From Epiperipatus broadwayi (taxonomy: Eukaryota; Onychophora; Udeonychophora; Euonychophora; Peripatidae), in assembly GCA_028023455.1 (NCBI GenBank), contig JAQFVV010006272.1, positions 2,000,586 through 2,064,585 on the forward strand: a stretch of DNA of 64,000 bases. The letters run 5' to 3'. Position 1 is the first letter of the stretch. Every line of letters begins with the position of its first letter. The position numbers and the translations under genes are program-made. The notes below the pieces were generated by a model that saw only the letters and a program-made list of their open reading frames with translations, made no database searches and was not told the DNA's origin. Positions 49,220 through 60,174 of this stretch are shown piece after piece.

Positions 49220-51120
49220 AAGAATTTTTAAGAAGTACAACCTAGATATAAATCATCAGATTTTGATTGCAAATGTAAAGATAAAATTATACAATATCAG
49301 GAAAAGAATGTTAAAATTTTTTATGTGGATTGAAGGCCTGACTAATGTAAAAGGACAATGGCAGCAGTTAAAAACATATATTGGAGGTAGAACAAGAAAT
49401 GTGGAAGATGAATATAAAACAAGTTGACTGATTAGTTGACAATGGAAATAACAAAAATAATTGATAAAAAAAAGAAGAAAAGTTCAAAAATTATGATCCT
49501 ATAAAATATACAGGTTGAAACAAGAACTTTTAAAAGTGAATAAAATATACAGAGTTAAAACAACAAGAAAAAGAGCATATAAACAACTTATGCACAAAAC
49601 TCAAAAGAGTAAATGGGATAAATTTAATAGTTCAGACCACAAAAAACTTACAGAAACATTTGTATCATGATCAGTTATGATAAAAAAAAGTAGTAGGCTG
49701 AGAAGATGTGGAAAATATGAGAAGTTGATTGAAGAATGTCTTTTGAAAACATTTTAATAATTACATTTAATATGTTGGTTACAGAATATGAACAATCATC
49801 ATCAAGAAGTGAAGTAGTAAGAATCATAGCAGAAACTGCTAATGGAAGTGTTCAAGTGTTGGATAAAGTTTTGGCAAAGTTGAATATAAAGAAATGTACT
49901 TAGTTGGGGATATTACATAAGTTAATCTTGACTATGTGTGAGAGTAGAAATTAGACTGAGAACTAGGCAACAGCAACATTAGTGCTAATACTAAAAGAAG
50001 GAGATATCGTCAATGTGATAGTGCCAGTAAGATAATACTAAAGGAAAATCAGAAATGGAATAAAATACAGGATCAGGCAGATTTTAGATCACAATAAAGA
50101 ATATTAGATCTGATAATCAATCTAAACATTATCCTCAACAAGATTAGGAAATTTCTACAGCTATTCTATCTCTACTTTTTTTAGATTATTTGCTTTTGAT
50201 TATATCATATATGAGATATTCTCCATATCTGGTACAATTATTTTATATACAGGAGACAGAAAACCAGAATAAGAATAGTCAAGGAAATTCATATTAGCTA
50301 CAAGTTGGCACAGTGTAAGAAAATTTTGTTTATTGTCACCATATGTATTTGATATACATGTAGCACAGGTGACAATAAAACATGGTTTAAATGATTTTGA
50401 GGGGAAAATCTATATTGGAGGAAAATGAGCATGCAATTTGCGATAGACAGATGATATAACTAGATCTGGAAAATTGATTGGTAAAAATAAAATAAAAATT
50501 ATGAACTATAATAAATAATGTCAAGATAATGGTAATGTGTTTAATCAGAGGAATAATATAGGTAACTTGGAGAACTTATTTAGATGGAACAGATTTTAAA
50601 GTTTTGTTTATCTGGGTTTCAGACTAAACTAAGATGGAGAATGTTATAAAGAAATAATGAAGAGATAACTATACAGTTTTTATTGGTATAGAAGGCATTT
50701 ACAAAATTAGTATTTTTATGATAATACAGAGACACAATATATATAAAATATTAGATTATTGAAGGTTTTGATAAGAGAAGGAAAAAATTGATGCCTTTGA
50801 AATGGAAATGTATTGAAAAATATTTGAAGTACAGCAGCTAAGAGAACTAACTAATGAATAAGATTAGATGAAGGCAAATACACAAAATCAAAAACACACA
50901 CTGGAAAAAGATGTTATGTTTGAAATTATGAATGAATAAAAAATAAGAGAATTGCCAAGAATAGTCATCCTGTCCTGAATGAGTAACATAGAGTGGATAG
51001 TGTTAAAAGCATTGAAAGCATAAGAAAAAGCAGATGAAACAATGACTTTGAAGCATTTCTTCCACATTATAGTGTATTATTCAAATAACAAAGCAGGCAA
51101 GTGATGACGAAATAAATTAG
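49220..51120 (+). pseudogene. Decayed LINE with endonuclease tail and reverse transcriptase
   Basis: The plus strand reads, across many stops, an endonuclease-end-like DINHQILIANVKIKL near 49240, a basic linker to about 49750, and an RT core near 50330-50470. In the RT core, LLSPYVFDIHVAQVTIKHGL, NDFEGKIYIGGK and CNLR-x-TDD (the Y/F-A-D-D box, here broken) are visible in one frame. Further downstream, weaker coding-like pieces continue to about 51120. The order EN-RT and the NDFEGGI.IGG..NNLRYADD-type block place it among non-LTR retrotransposons distinct from the RTE copies at 7.7-15.6 and 28.3-30.5 kb. It is long dead and has no frame above 60 codons in the coding sense. Confidence 0.7.
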
Positions 51121-52734
51121 TGAACTTTAAATAGGATATGTAAATGTGAAGAAATGTCAATTTTCATCATAATGCATAATATACTTTTTACTATGGCTGT
51201 CATATTGTATGAAAAAATATTTTGATTCTGCCTTCATTAACATCTAACAATGTTCAAATAGACTACTTTACAGTAAATGATTGTTGTGTCAAATATTTAT
51301 ACAATGGCTGTTTTATTTGTGTGGATTATTGATCATGCTCCAAAACTTCTAATGAAGGAAGTTATTTCTAAATTGCATGTTCGCTGCGATGGTTTGTCAA
51401 TTTTATCATATACGTACTATTTGAACTACAATAAAAATATATTACACACAATACTTGGAGCTGACCTTTCTTTTACATTTACTAAAATATTATAAATATT
51501 TAAAACGATGAAAACTATTTAAAAAATTTAGTTCTGAATAAACACTTCAGTGCTCTGTAAAAGTTTCCTGCTTGGTGTGTGTGCAATTCATTAAACAAAC
51601 GAGAGACAGAATTTTCTGCCTAAAGGCAGAAATAATAAAAATAATATGACCAAATAGAAGTTTGCCATTGTTTTCCATCCTCTTAACTTATTCTATAATC
51701 ACAATTTTATATCTATAACACAGATATTAATAAGCTTTTTAATCATTAAAATGCATTTAATCCCCATTTTTACTTTCATATTTCAGCTTTTTGCTTTTGC
51801 TGTATATTCATTTCTTTAATAGATTAGAATCAGAAGTAAATTTCATTAAGCATTCTTTTGTTTGCTTCAATAAAAATTATTTCAAAACATTTTTTTTCTT
51901 TTTAAAAAAAATGTTTTTAGTACTCCTACTTTATTTTTATATTTTGCCAATAAATAATATAGAAATATTTTATAATTAAAAACGGCATCTTCACTACTTT
52001 TAAAATAGCAGCACTATATAAAATAACATATATTTTAAAATAGAAAAGATAAACAGTTTCGTGAAAATAGCAAACCATAAAAATAATTCCTCAATCCTGA
52101 AAACTATCCTAGAATTCAATGTGAGCATAGTTCTATCCTGAAGAGTAATGAGTTTCTTATGTATGAGTATATAGATATGAGTTCATTTGTTCTGGCTTTT
52201 TCAGGTGACAATAATATAGTTTTTAAGGTTAATTGCCTTACTGATTGCTGTTTTAAAATTTGGTGATCGTGAATTGACCCATTCTAATTATGTTCAATGA
52301 GAATCACATTCAGAAAGAGTTTCACAAGAAACTCACTTGATAGGATCTTTATATAATCTGTCAGTGATATTATTTATAGTTTTTCAAATTCCACAGTTGA
52401 GAATACTACCCCAACTATTAATAATAATAGCAGATCACTGTTATTTTTCATTGTTGTTTTATACAAGTTGCTTGTAATCAAAAAACTTATCCTTGCATTA
52501 GATTACAATTAAGTGTTGTAATTATATGATTGTTTATAATTCAAAATTTGCATAAACATTATAATATCTGCATAACAAAAATGTTTTTATTTTTTCTTTA
52601 TAATATAGAATAAGTTGAATACACTATTATGACGATCACCAAAACCATAACTCTCATGGATAAATACTGTGTGTTAGTGAAAATGTATGCATTTTACTTA
52701 AATTGTTAATTTAAATATTCCACTTGGTAGATAG
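51121..52734. other. AT-rich DNA, no confident gene
   Basis: Frames at 51277-51495 and 51791-51979 are not recognisable. A perfect 8-bp hairpin (tttctgcc taaa ggcagaaa) lies at 51613-51632. Near 52330 the minus strand has a good gtgagt donor, but no matching open exon. Confidence 0.35.
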
Positions 52735-53150
52735 CAATGTTGTTTTTTTTCTTGTTGATGAGATTTTTATTGTTGGTCATGAACCACAATTTCCTGATTT
52801 TTTTCTACTATCCTCTTCCACAGTCATGAGATTGATGGTATGTGGGTTAAAAATGAGGCTGTGTTGCTGTTCATGTTTTCAAAATATGAACTTGTATTCA
52901 GGGTTATTTTTAGCATGTCTATATAAATATTTGTGCTGTACCAATCTAGAAAAGACATTAATTTTAGATTCCACATAGTATACATCCTCAGTAAGAGTTG
53001 CATAGATTTTTGTATGTAATCTGTAGCACTTGTTTATTTTGCAATTTGTCTTTGGTATTATTGATTAAGCTAATAAGATTAAGGGAGCACCAAAACTAAC
53101 ATTAAATGTTGGTGTGCAAATCTTTTTTACTTTGCTTGTTAGTTTAGAAA
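52735..53150 (-). pseudogene. Second Penelope-like fragment, GIY-YIG endonuclease region
   Basis: The minus strand, across several frameshifts, reads FNVSFGAPLNLISLINNTKD, then QVLQITYKNLCNSY, then QHKYLYRHAKNNPEYKFIF, then INLMTVEEDSRKK. These line up with the 47.8-48.4 kb element (FELGFHIPPSTNRMINNTKD; AVYKMSCPTNGCRAAYY; HHYLYRRALNNTENKSIF), so both come from related Penelope-like elements. The 84-codon plus frame at 52724-52978 is the opposite strand of this fragment and not a gene. No RT portion is seen upstream. Confidence 0.65.
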
Positions 53151-53837
53151 TTTAAGTCATGCTAACTCATGGTTTAGTTTCAACTTAAGATTCTACAGGT
53201 TGTGATCAAATTAATAAATATAAACTACATGGAATTATTTTTAGAATAATATCTAAACTAATATTAACTAAGTTTCCCTCCTTTTTTCACTTTGGCTTAT
53301 GTATCACCCCTCACTTACGTTACATATTGATACAGCTTTACAACCTGAGGTGTGCTTCAATTAATTTAAATAAACATATAAGCTGGGTGAGTGAGAGTCA
53401 AGAGTTGTGGAATGAAGTACATAAGTAATAAAATATTTATTTTAAAATTAAGATTGTGATAATAAATTATCATAAAATGATTGAGAATTGTCTAAATAGT
53501 AAACTGATCAAAAGTGAAACTTTATTCCCCTTGGTTGTTTACGCAAATATATATATATATGAAAAACAAAAACACAATTTAAAACTTGCTAACACTTGTA
53601 TTTATGACAATAGATGGCGTTCTACCAAAAACACCGTCAAGCATGTTTGTTTACATAAACATCAGAGCAAGCATTTACTATCTCTAACTTAATTATATAT
53701 ATAGTACCCTCACCATTTGGTTAATATAAAAACATATAATAGAAATAGGTAAATAAAATAATGCTCTAGTTAAAACTTTCAATCTTAATATAGTAGAAAT
53801 GAGTCTAATTTATTTACTGTTTATATTTTAATATTGT
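53151..53837. other. AT-rich DNA, no confident gene
   Basis: At 53303-53330 the minus strand shows a strong gtaagt donor with an AG 26 bp upstream, which would be a microexon at best. The plus frame at 53456-53692 is unrecognised. Confidence 0.3.
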
Positions 53838-53883
53838 AAATTTTTTTTTAAAAATATATTAAAAAAAAATTTTTTAAAAAAAA

Positions 53884-53925
<42 letters not shown>

Positions 53926-54005
53926 TATCTTACGATAATTTTTACCACTACACTAGCCCAAATTAATAATAAAGAATACATGGTTTGATTTTAAATAATA
54001 AAATA

Positions 54006-54042
<37 letters not shown>

Positions 54043-54056
54043 ATAATAATAATAAA
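53838..54056. repeat. A-tract cluster
   Basis: Alternating A and T runs at 53841-53890 lead into A-runs of about 29 bp (53890-53918) and 33 bp (54008-54040), the latter followed by taa repeats. Each could be the A-tail of an old retroposed copy, but no body is recognisable upstream. Confidence 0.85.
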
Positions 54057-54205
54057 GATTTTGGTAATGATGATGTTTTTAATTTGGATTTTAAACATTT
54101 CATTAAAGTCCTCATAAAAAAATATTATCCTTGATTTCATTTGATATATTGCCTTTTTATTTATTTGTGCATTTTATTGTTTTTCTATTTTATTGGTATT
54201 ATTTA

Positions 54206-54356
<151 letters not shown>

Positions 54357-54457
54357 TTTAATGCTTATTTAGATTTGTATCTAATAATTACATTACTGTG
54401 CAATCTATAATTGGCTAAATGCTGTTGATATGTACTTTAAATAAATAAAGAATTGAA

Positions 54458-54461
<4 letters not shown>

Positions 54462-54527
<66 letters not shown>

Positions 54528-54545
54528 CATTATCATCATCATCAT
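54462..54545. repeat. Compound trinucleotide microsatellite ACT-AAT-ATC
   Basis: Tandem act units pass into aat units and then into atc units without spacer. Confidence 0.95.
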
Positions 54546-55746
54546 GAGACATTTGGTGAAATGTATAGTTGTTGGACTACACTGAGAACATTTCCTAAGA
54601 ACATAATCTCAATGGCATAAGAATACTATCCCTCTTTTTTATTTCAAATAATAATATAAATCTATAGTATCCTTACGATTTTAAAATATTGCAAATAATC
54701 TAATATAATATTAGAAAATACATTATAATCTCTGTTATTAAAGTATAATTATCTCAGTTTCTTTATAATAAATCACCAACTTAATTTGTAATATCATGTA
54801 GCCTAGTATGATGAAGGATTTTACATCATTCTTAACTACACCTCAACAATAATAATACTAATAAAATATAATGTCCCTACACTTAATCTAACTAATAATT
54901 AGTATTATATTTACTATCCAATAGTTTGGTCACTAATAATAATAATAATAATAATAATCCAATTCTTTTATTTATCATGTGGTATATTAAAAGTATGGTA
55001 AAATCTGAATAATATGTGGCAATAAGAAATATACTTAATTATATGGCAGCAATTTAAGTAATAAATTATGACCAGAAAATAATATTATACTATGTGATAT
55101 TTCTGTATCATATTCTGAATAATAATTATCATTTAAATAAACAAACCATTTAAAATTATAATGTGCAAAATATGTTATATGTTCAATGTTGGAAATTCTG
55201 TGAATCAAATCTTGTGGAAGTGAATCGATCAATAATAACAATGACAACAAGTTTTATACACAATTTTAACAAATTTATTCTATTTAACAAATCAACTATG
55301 TACCAAATATTTACAATCTTTAATAAAAACTAACAAATATAATATTAAAATTAAAACAAAATATATAGAAAATTAAATAAAAGAAAAGATTAGGTTACAG
55401 ATTTCCAATATAAAAATCATCAATGTGTAATCCTTCACTACACTTATGAATTTTTACTTAAAAATACATATCATGTATAATTATTCAAATTTTAATATTT
55501 ACCTTACAACATTACATTAAGTATATTACTAATTAAATGAATAAGAAAATATTACTTCACTTTCAGAAAATATAAAAAATACTTAGCATAACATTTTATT
55601 AATCAGAATATTTTTTAGGTTCCTTCTAGGTTAATAAAATATAAAGTAACAAAACAATGTTTGTTCATATACTAAAATAATTTGCTTTGCATCATTCTAA
55701 GTTTTAGGATATGTGTTTTATGTTCAAAATATAAAATATAAAAATT
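54546..55746. other. AT-rich DNA, no confident gene
   Basis: A further taa microsatellite lies at about 54934-54958. The minus frame at 55035-55250 (71 codons) contains LPQDLIHRI, which superficially recalls an F-box start, but nothing else supports that and the product is unassigned. Confidence 0.3.
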
Positions 55747-55887
55747 AAATAAAATATAAGCAATCAAGCATTAATAGCCAAGAGGTCATCACAGCTGCCT
55801 TGCAAAGCAAGTAGTTGTTTGCAGAAGGTTGTGGGTTCACCTCCTGGCCACTGCTATGACGTATGGAAAAAAAATAAAATATAAGCA
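55747..55887 (+). mobile_element. tRNA-derived SINE with 16-bp target duplication
   Basis: The direct repeat aaataaaatataagca occurs at 55747-55762 and 55872-55887 and flanks a body of about 109 bp. The body has a perfect pol III A box, TAGCCAAGAGG (55775-55785), and a B-box-like GGTTCACCTCC (55834-55844) at tRNA-like spacing, followed by a short non-tRNA part and an A-rich tail. An anticodon-loop-like ttgcaaa lies between the boxes. The tRNA head, A-tail and long target duplication identify a LINE-mobilised SINE that looks fairly recent, since the duplication is intact. Internal pol III promoter activity is expected from the family. Confidence 0.8.
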
Positions 55888-57328
55888 TTCATCATACATC
55901 TCACATTCCTCAGTTTGATGTTTCTTTGTAAATATACATTATTTCAAAATATCATGGTTTTATGAAAAATTGTAAAATATCAAAAAAAAATATTTGAAAA
56001 TATACTAGAAATAGTTATTATTCCTTTATCATCAAAAATATTATTAAAAATATTCAGAATAATTATGATTCTTTTCTCATTTTCATCATCAGCATTAAAC
56101 ATTCAACATCATTTGCATTTCTACTTAATTCAAAACCTATCTTGCATTCTTTTAAAACAATTCATCATTCTAAGTTTATTCATTATTCTGCTTTCAAAAT
56201 ACTAGACTACCTGATGCATTACTAATGAAATTAAGATAGCGATATAATGTATAGAATATGAAGGAATAACTAGAGTAAAAACTCAATAGTATAAAATAAT
56301 TCAATAATCCACATGGAAAACTGTGAAGAAATAGGTATCACCTCATCCAATACCTTAAGAAATAATGTCTAGGCTTTCTTTCAGTACTTACAGAACATTT
56401 AAATACAAATATCAAAACAATGTCTATGTAAATAAATGACAAATTACAGGGTTATATTAACTGTATTTGTATAACAACTACTTAGATGTAATATAGGCTA
56501 ATTTTTCCATCTTAATACATCCTACAAATATAAAAACATCCAGGGTTTCATTTCCTACTCCCCTGTTCACTATCATCTAAATACCAAATAGATATGACCA
56601 ATCTACATTGTAAAATGAGCTAAGAAATGTTCCCAATAATAAACAAAATTAACACATTAATTCATCCAATCATGAATACTATAAGATGTGGTTTCACACA
56701 CTTAAGCTTATCCATAAATAGAAATGACTTTGATTAAAATATTTGATCACTAATCATATATTTAAAATAAATATAATATGATTTATTTGGCAAAGAATCA
56801 TATAAAATTATGATAATTAATGAAGTTATAATGAACTTTATAAATAAAAAATATATGCATATTTTTATTCGTAGCTTACATTTCTTAATAAAAAAAATCT
56901 GTATGTGTTATTAACTCATCACATCCGTATGTTCATTCATTCATGTAACATGAATATTTTAAAATTCCAATCAAGTCTCAAAAAAATACATCATATAATA
57001 ATTAAAAAACAATTTGATTTACTATTTGTAATCACATTTTTGATGTCTTCTCGTCCAATTTACATAAAATATAAAAATCACAAATATCATTCATTCAGCA
57101 TTCACCATAAACTAATGTACTTTAAAGAAATGTTTTCAAATTTTTTTTTATAAAATTAATAAAAGATTTTGAAATTAATATTATTAGAATTAAAATCCCT
57201 AAAAAATGTAACTTCTACCATAACCTATAAATAAATTATAATTCTAATGTTAGGATATTTTTAAAATAATAAATAACTAATAATAATGAAATTTAAAGTG
57301 ATGTATACCCCATCTTCATAAAATCCTT
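55888..57328. other. AT-rich DNA, no confident gene
   Basis: Nothing here is recognised. The plus frame at 56905-57153 is compositional. A strong gtaagt donor on the minus strand near 56392 has only a 32-bp open piece upstream and is not called. Confidence 0.3.
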
Positions 57329-57417
57329 CTATAAAAGTTCTGTTAATAAATTGGGGTCTGTGCAGTTGTTAAGTGATGATATTGTCCAAAGCTTTTTTTC
57401 TCCTTTGAACTCTCCCC
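57329..57417 (-). CDS. Candidate terminal exon, unknown product
   Basis: On the minus strand, after an acceptor ttttgttttatacaccag, a frame entered at phase 2 nt reads GEFKGEKKLWTISSLNNCTD, then PNLLTELL and a stop (cta at 57329-57331). Another frame is open for 24 codons, so the reading is not unique. The composition (W, C, P, D) is richer than in the surroundings. It would join in phase with the 60094-60174 candidate, but a second possible terminal exon lies between them at 57606-57709, so both cannot be terminal exons of the same transcript. Confidence 0.28.
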
Positions 57418-57605
57418 CTGGTGTATAAAACAAAAACATAATAAAAAAAAATGTTCTTCGACGTTTAAAAATCTGCCAAAATCTTGAAAAATAATGTCCA
57501 TCCCGTTACTAAAGATTTTTAATACAGTCTATTTTCTGCAAATCTTTTCAGTATAACAATTATTTATTCCATAATTTTTTTAAAAATTCATTTTGAAAAG
57601 TTAAG

Positions 57606-57709
57606 TCATTTTCTTCCACGTATGTACTGTTCAAGAACAGATGCATCCTTCATGGTGAGATTTATTAATACATAATCCTCAGACAAAATAGACATCTTTC
57701 CATTTTCAA
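57606..57709 (-). CDS. Candidate terminal exon, unknown product
   Basis: The minus strand, after an AG preceded by an AT-rich stretch (ttattaaaatataag), is open for 33 codons and a stop: ENGKMSILSEDYVLINLTMK, then DASVLEQYIRGRK. It is the most protein-like short segment in this part of the window, with balanced composition and no low-complexity bias. The acceptor lacks a strong pyrimidine tract. The product is not recognised. It could be the 3' coding end of a minus-strand gene. Confidence 0.4.
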
Positions 57710-58189
57710 CTTATATTTTAATAAGGCACATAATAAAACAAATAGTTAAATCCAGGTTTTAATTACAAAAGACTATTTATTCATGATATAATAATATTTT
57801 TTTTTCCATTATTCATTTTTCTTCTTTACAATTAAATCATAGCAATTAAAACATCAGGTTTTTTATATTTAAATATTCACTTGTTTAATATAACTTTTGT
57901 TAGCAATTATATTCATTATGGCAGTTATCTTTTAAAATACTTTACTTCCAAAAGTTTAAATATAATTTGCTTCAAAGGTAAATATTTCTTCTTTTAAATA
58001 CTATAATCCTTCTAAATAATATCAATATTATAAAGAGAGAGAGAGCAATATATTTTGTAGCTCATCTTGAATATTTTATAGAGTTCAGATATAAATTACA
58101 TTTGTCTTTTCCAATAATTTTCCTTAAATAATATTTTTTTAACGTTTTTAGCTTTATAAACACAGACATATTCAGTATATTTATCATAC

Positions 58190-58333
58190 CTCTAGATAAT
58201 ATTTGTTTGCAACTCTGAAATACTCTTCAAAAATAAATAATTTTTTATATGGCACTGGAAAAACTGTACTATAAATTCTTCGACCTTTCAATATTAATCT
58301 TCCCCCATATAAGACCATAGGTTTGTGTTTCAT
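58190..58333 (-). CDS. Candidate 5' coding exon, 48 codons, unknown product
   Basis: The minus strand is open from an ATG at 58333, following an in-frame stop, as MKHKPMVLYGGRLILKGRRI, then YSTVFPVPYKKLFIFEEYFR and VANKYYLE, up to GAG|gtatga. No acceptor lies immediately upstream in frame, so the ATG would be the start. The phase at its end (0) does not fit directly with the exon at 57709, so an additional exon or a different donor would be needed. The product is not recognised; chance is possible. Confidence 0.3.
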
Positions 58334-58600
58334 AATTTACCAATGAATTTCAACTAAGCTTTAGAATAGTCCATTAGCAGGAAATTGAATGGGTTTATTC
58401 ACAGATTTTTTGGTTAAACTAAATACTAATTTTAATCCTTTTGACTTTTTTTTTTAAAAAAAATCTTTAAAAATTTAAATAATTGACTGTTAACTTAAAT
58501 ATATTACTAACCTATAGTAGTATAACTTGATACTATTTATCACACAATAGTTTTAAAACAATAACTTTTAAAACAATAACCACAACAACTTAATTATATA

Positions 58601-59711
58601 CAGCAATGGTCTTCAATCTTTTCACATTTGTGGACAGGCAAAAATAGGAATAAGATTTCATGGACTGGCAAAAATAAGGATAACATATCATGGACTGGCA
58701 AAAGTCTACAGATACACTTTCTTAAAGATTTCAACTGCTTAGCTTTAGATGAGCATAATTGTTATAACTGACCAAAACAACACACTAGTTACTGTGTATT
58801 GTAATGGTATTGCTTACCTTTACATGCTGAACACTCTTTCTTGAGTTGTGCAGTCATACTGCTACAGAAAACAGTATATTCTCAATAATGTGCCTGCATT
58901 GTTATGTTTATTATTTCATTGTTAAAACATGCAAAAACAAAATGTTATTCACCTGAATGTTGGGAAATATCACAGCTAGGGTAATTACATGACAATGATT
59001 ATGATAAATGTAATATTGGTATTTAATGTTAAATATACAAGATGAAGTTATATATATATATATGGAATTTGTATAATAAAAAAACTTTCTTTTTTTTTTT
59101 AAAAATTTTGAACCTGGTGTTATTTTAATCTCATTTTTACCCAATTAAAAAAAGAAACAAAATGAAAAGTTGTTTTGGTAAAGTGTCACTTAGAAATAAA
59201 ATAATCATTATAAACATGTCATTTTGCTAAAGAAAGATAATAGATTTATATTTTTGATGAAGGGAAATCATCATCAATGATCTGTCTCCATTTTGTAAAG
59301 TTTACAATTTCAAAAATAAATGTCATACACAAAATAAAAAGATGAAACAAATGCAATAAAAAAATTTGCTATATGAGACCAATAAATGAGCTGACATAAT
59401 ACAGAAATGCCTACCAAGTATAGAAATTGATGTGTAAAGAGTGGTGCAATTATCATGAGATTGATGCTTTGTGTTTTAAAGATTGAATTTTCAGATAAAT
59501 TTCTTTGATTATTATTTAGTAATTATAGTATTATCTAATAATTTAAATAAAATTTTGATTTATAATTAATTTTATTTAAGTAATTGTGATGAAAAAATAA
59601 ATAAAAGTTGTTTATATTAATTAAAAGTTTAAAATCTATTATTTTGTTATTACAAATTTTCCTGCCAGTCTAGTGTGAGCCAGTCCACAGACCAAGGGTT
59701 GAAGACCACTG
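58601..59711. mobile_element. hAT-like non-autonomous DNA transposon
   Basis: The left end CAGCAATGGTCTTCAATC and the right end (reverse complement) CAGTGGTCTTCAACCC, followed in both by ...TGTGGAC.GGC, form imperfect inverted termini of the CAGTGGT-TCTCAAC type seen in hAT elements. The left end carries a 3-base insertion. No exact 8-bp target duplication is apparent; both flanks are TA-rich (atata). There is no transposase inside the 1.1-kb body. A 30-bp unit beginning tggac.ggcaaaaata is tandemly repeated near the left end. Confidence 0.75.
58631..58710 (+). repeat. 30-bp tandem repeat, about 2.6 copies
   Basis: Units begin tggac(a/t)ggcaaaaata at 58631, 58661 and 58691. It is subterminal in the hAT-like element and derived from its inverted terminus. 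Confidence 0.85.
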
Positions 59712-60093
59712 ATATACAATTTTTATACCTGTTCTTTTAAACAAATTTGATTGGATGACAAATCATCAGCCTACAGATTCATTTATATATTTCACAATTA
59801 TGTATTTTTAAAAATTAGAAATAAAATCAAGTCATTTTTTAGATAATAAATATTTAATACAAATAATTTTATAACAAAGCAAAAAATATTTTAACTGATA
59901 CATTTTATTATTCCTTACTAATTTATGAAATTATAAAATATTCAATCTAAATGTAGCAATTTTAGTCGACATTTGTTAGCTTAAAATATGTTTAAAAATT
60001 AAATAATATTTATTAATAAATTTATCTTATCATGTATAAATGTCTCACTTTCACTAATCATTTTAGAAAGTAACTAAAAACTTCCTGTAAAAC
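59712..60093. other. AT-rich non-coding DNA
   Basis: No feature is recognised. Confidence 0.4.
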
Positions 60094-60174
60094 CATGCAA
60101 GCAAAATACACACATGTTATCAGTCATGTGATCTGCTCTCCAAGACAGTGTTGCAATTTTTTGAAATTTACTGT
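60094..60174 (-). CDS. Candidate internal exon, unknown product
   Basis: On the minus strand, after a good acceptor (ttaattttgttgcag), one frame is open, reading SKFQKIATLSWRADHMTDNM, then CVFCLHG. Two donors are possible: CATG|gtttta (exon as given) or TGT|gtattt (exon 60110-60174). The C-x2-C with W-x2-D upstream recalls the start of some zinc-binding domains, but this is too little to name one. The product is not recognised. Confidence 0.35.

Noticed and set aside
51613-51632. Perfect hairpin considered as a histone mRNA stem-loop
   Set aside because: The stem and loop sequence do not match the histone consensus and no histone gene is near.
53303-53330. Possible 26-bp minus-strand exon with a strong gtaagt donor
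   Set aside because: It is too short to judge, and the longer upstream acceptor gives stops in all frames.
54462-54960. Regularly spaced repeats considered as a CRISPR-like array
   Set aside because: They are simple trinucleotide runs without spacers in a eukaryotic genome.
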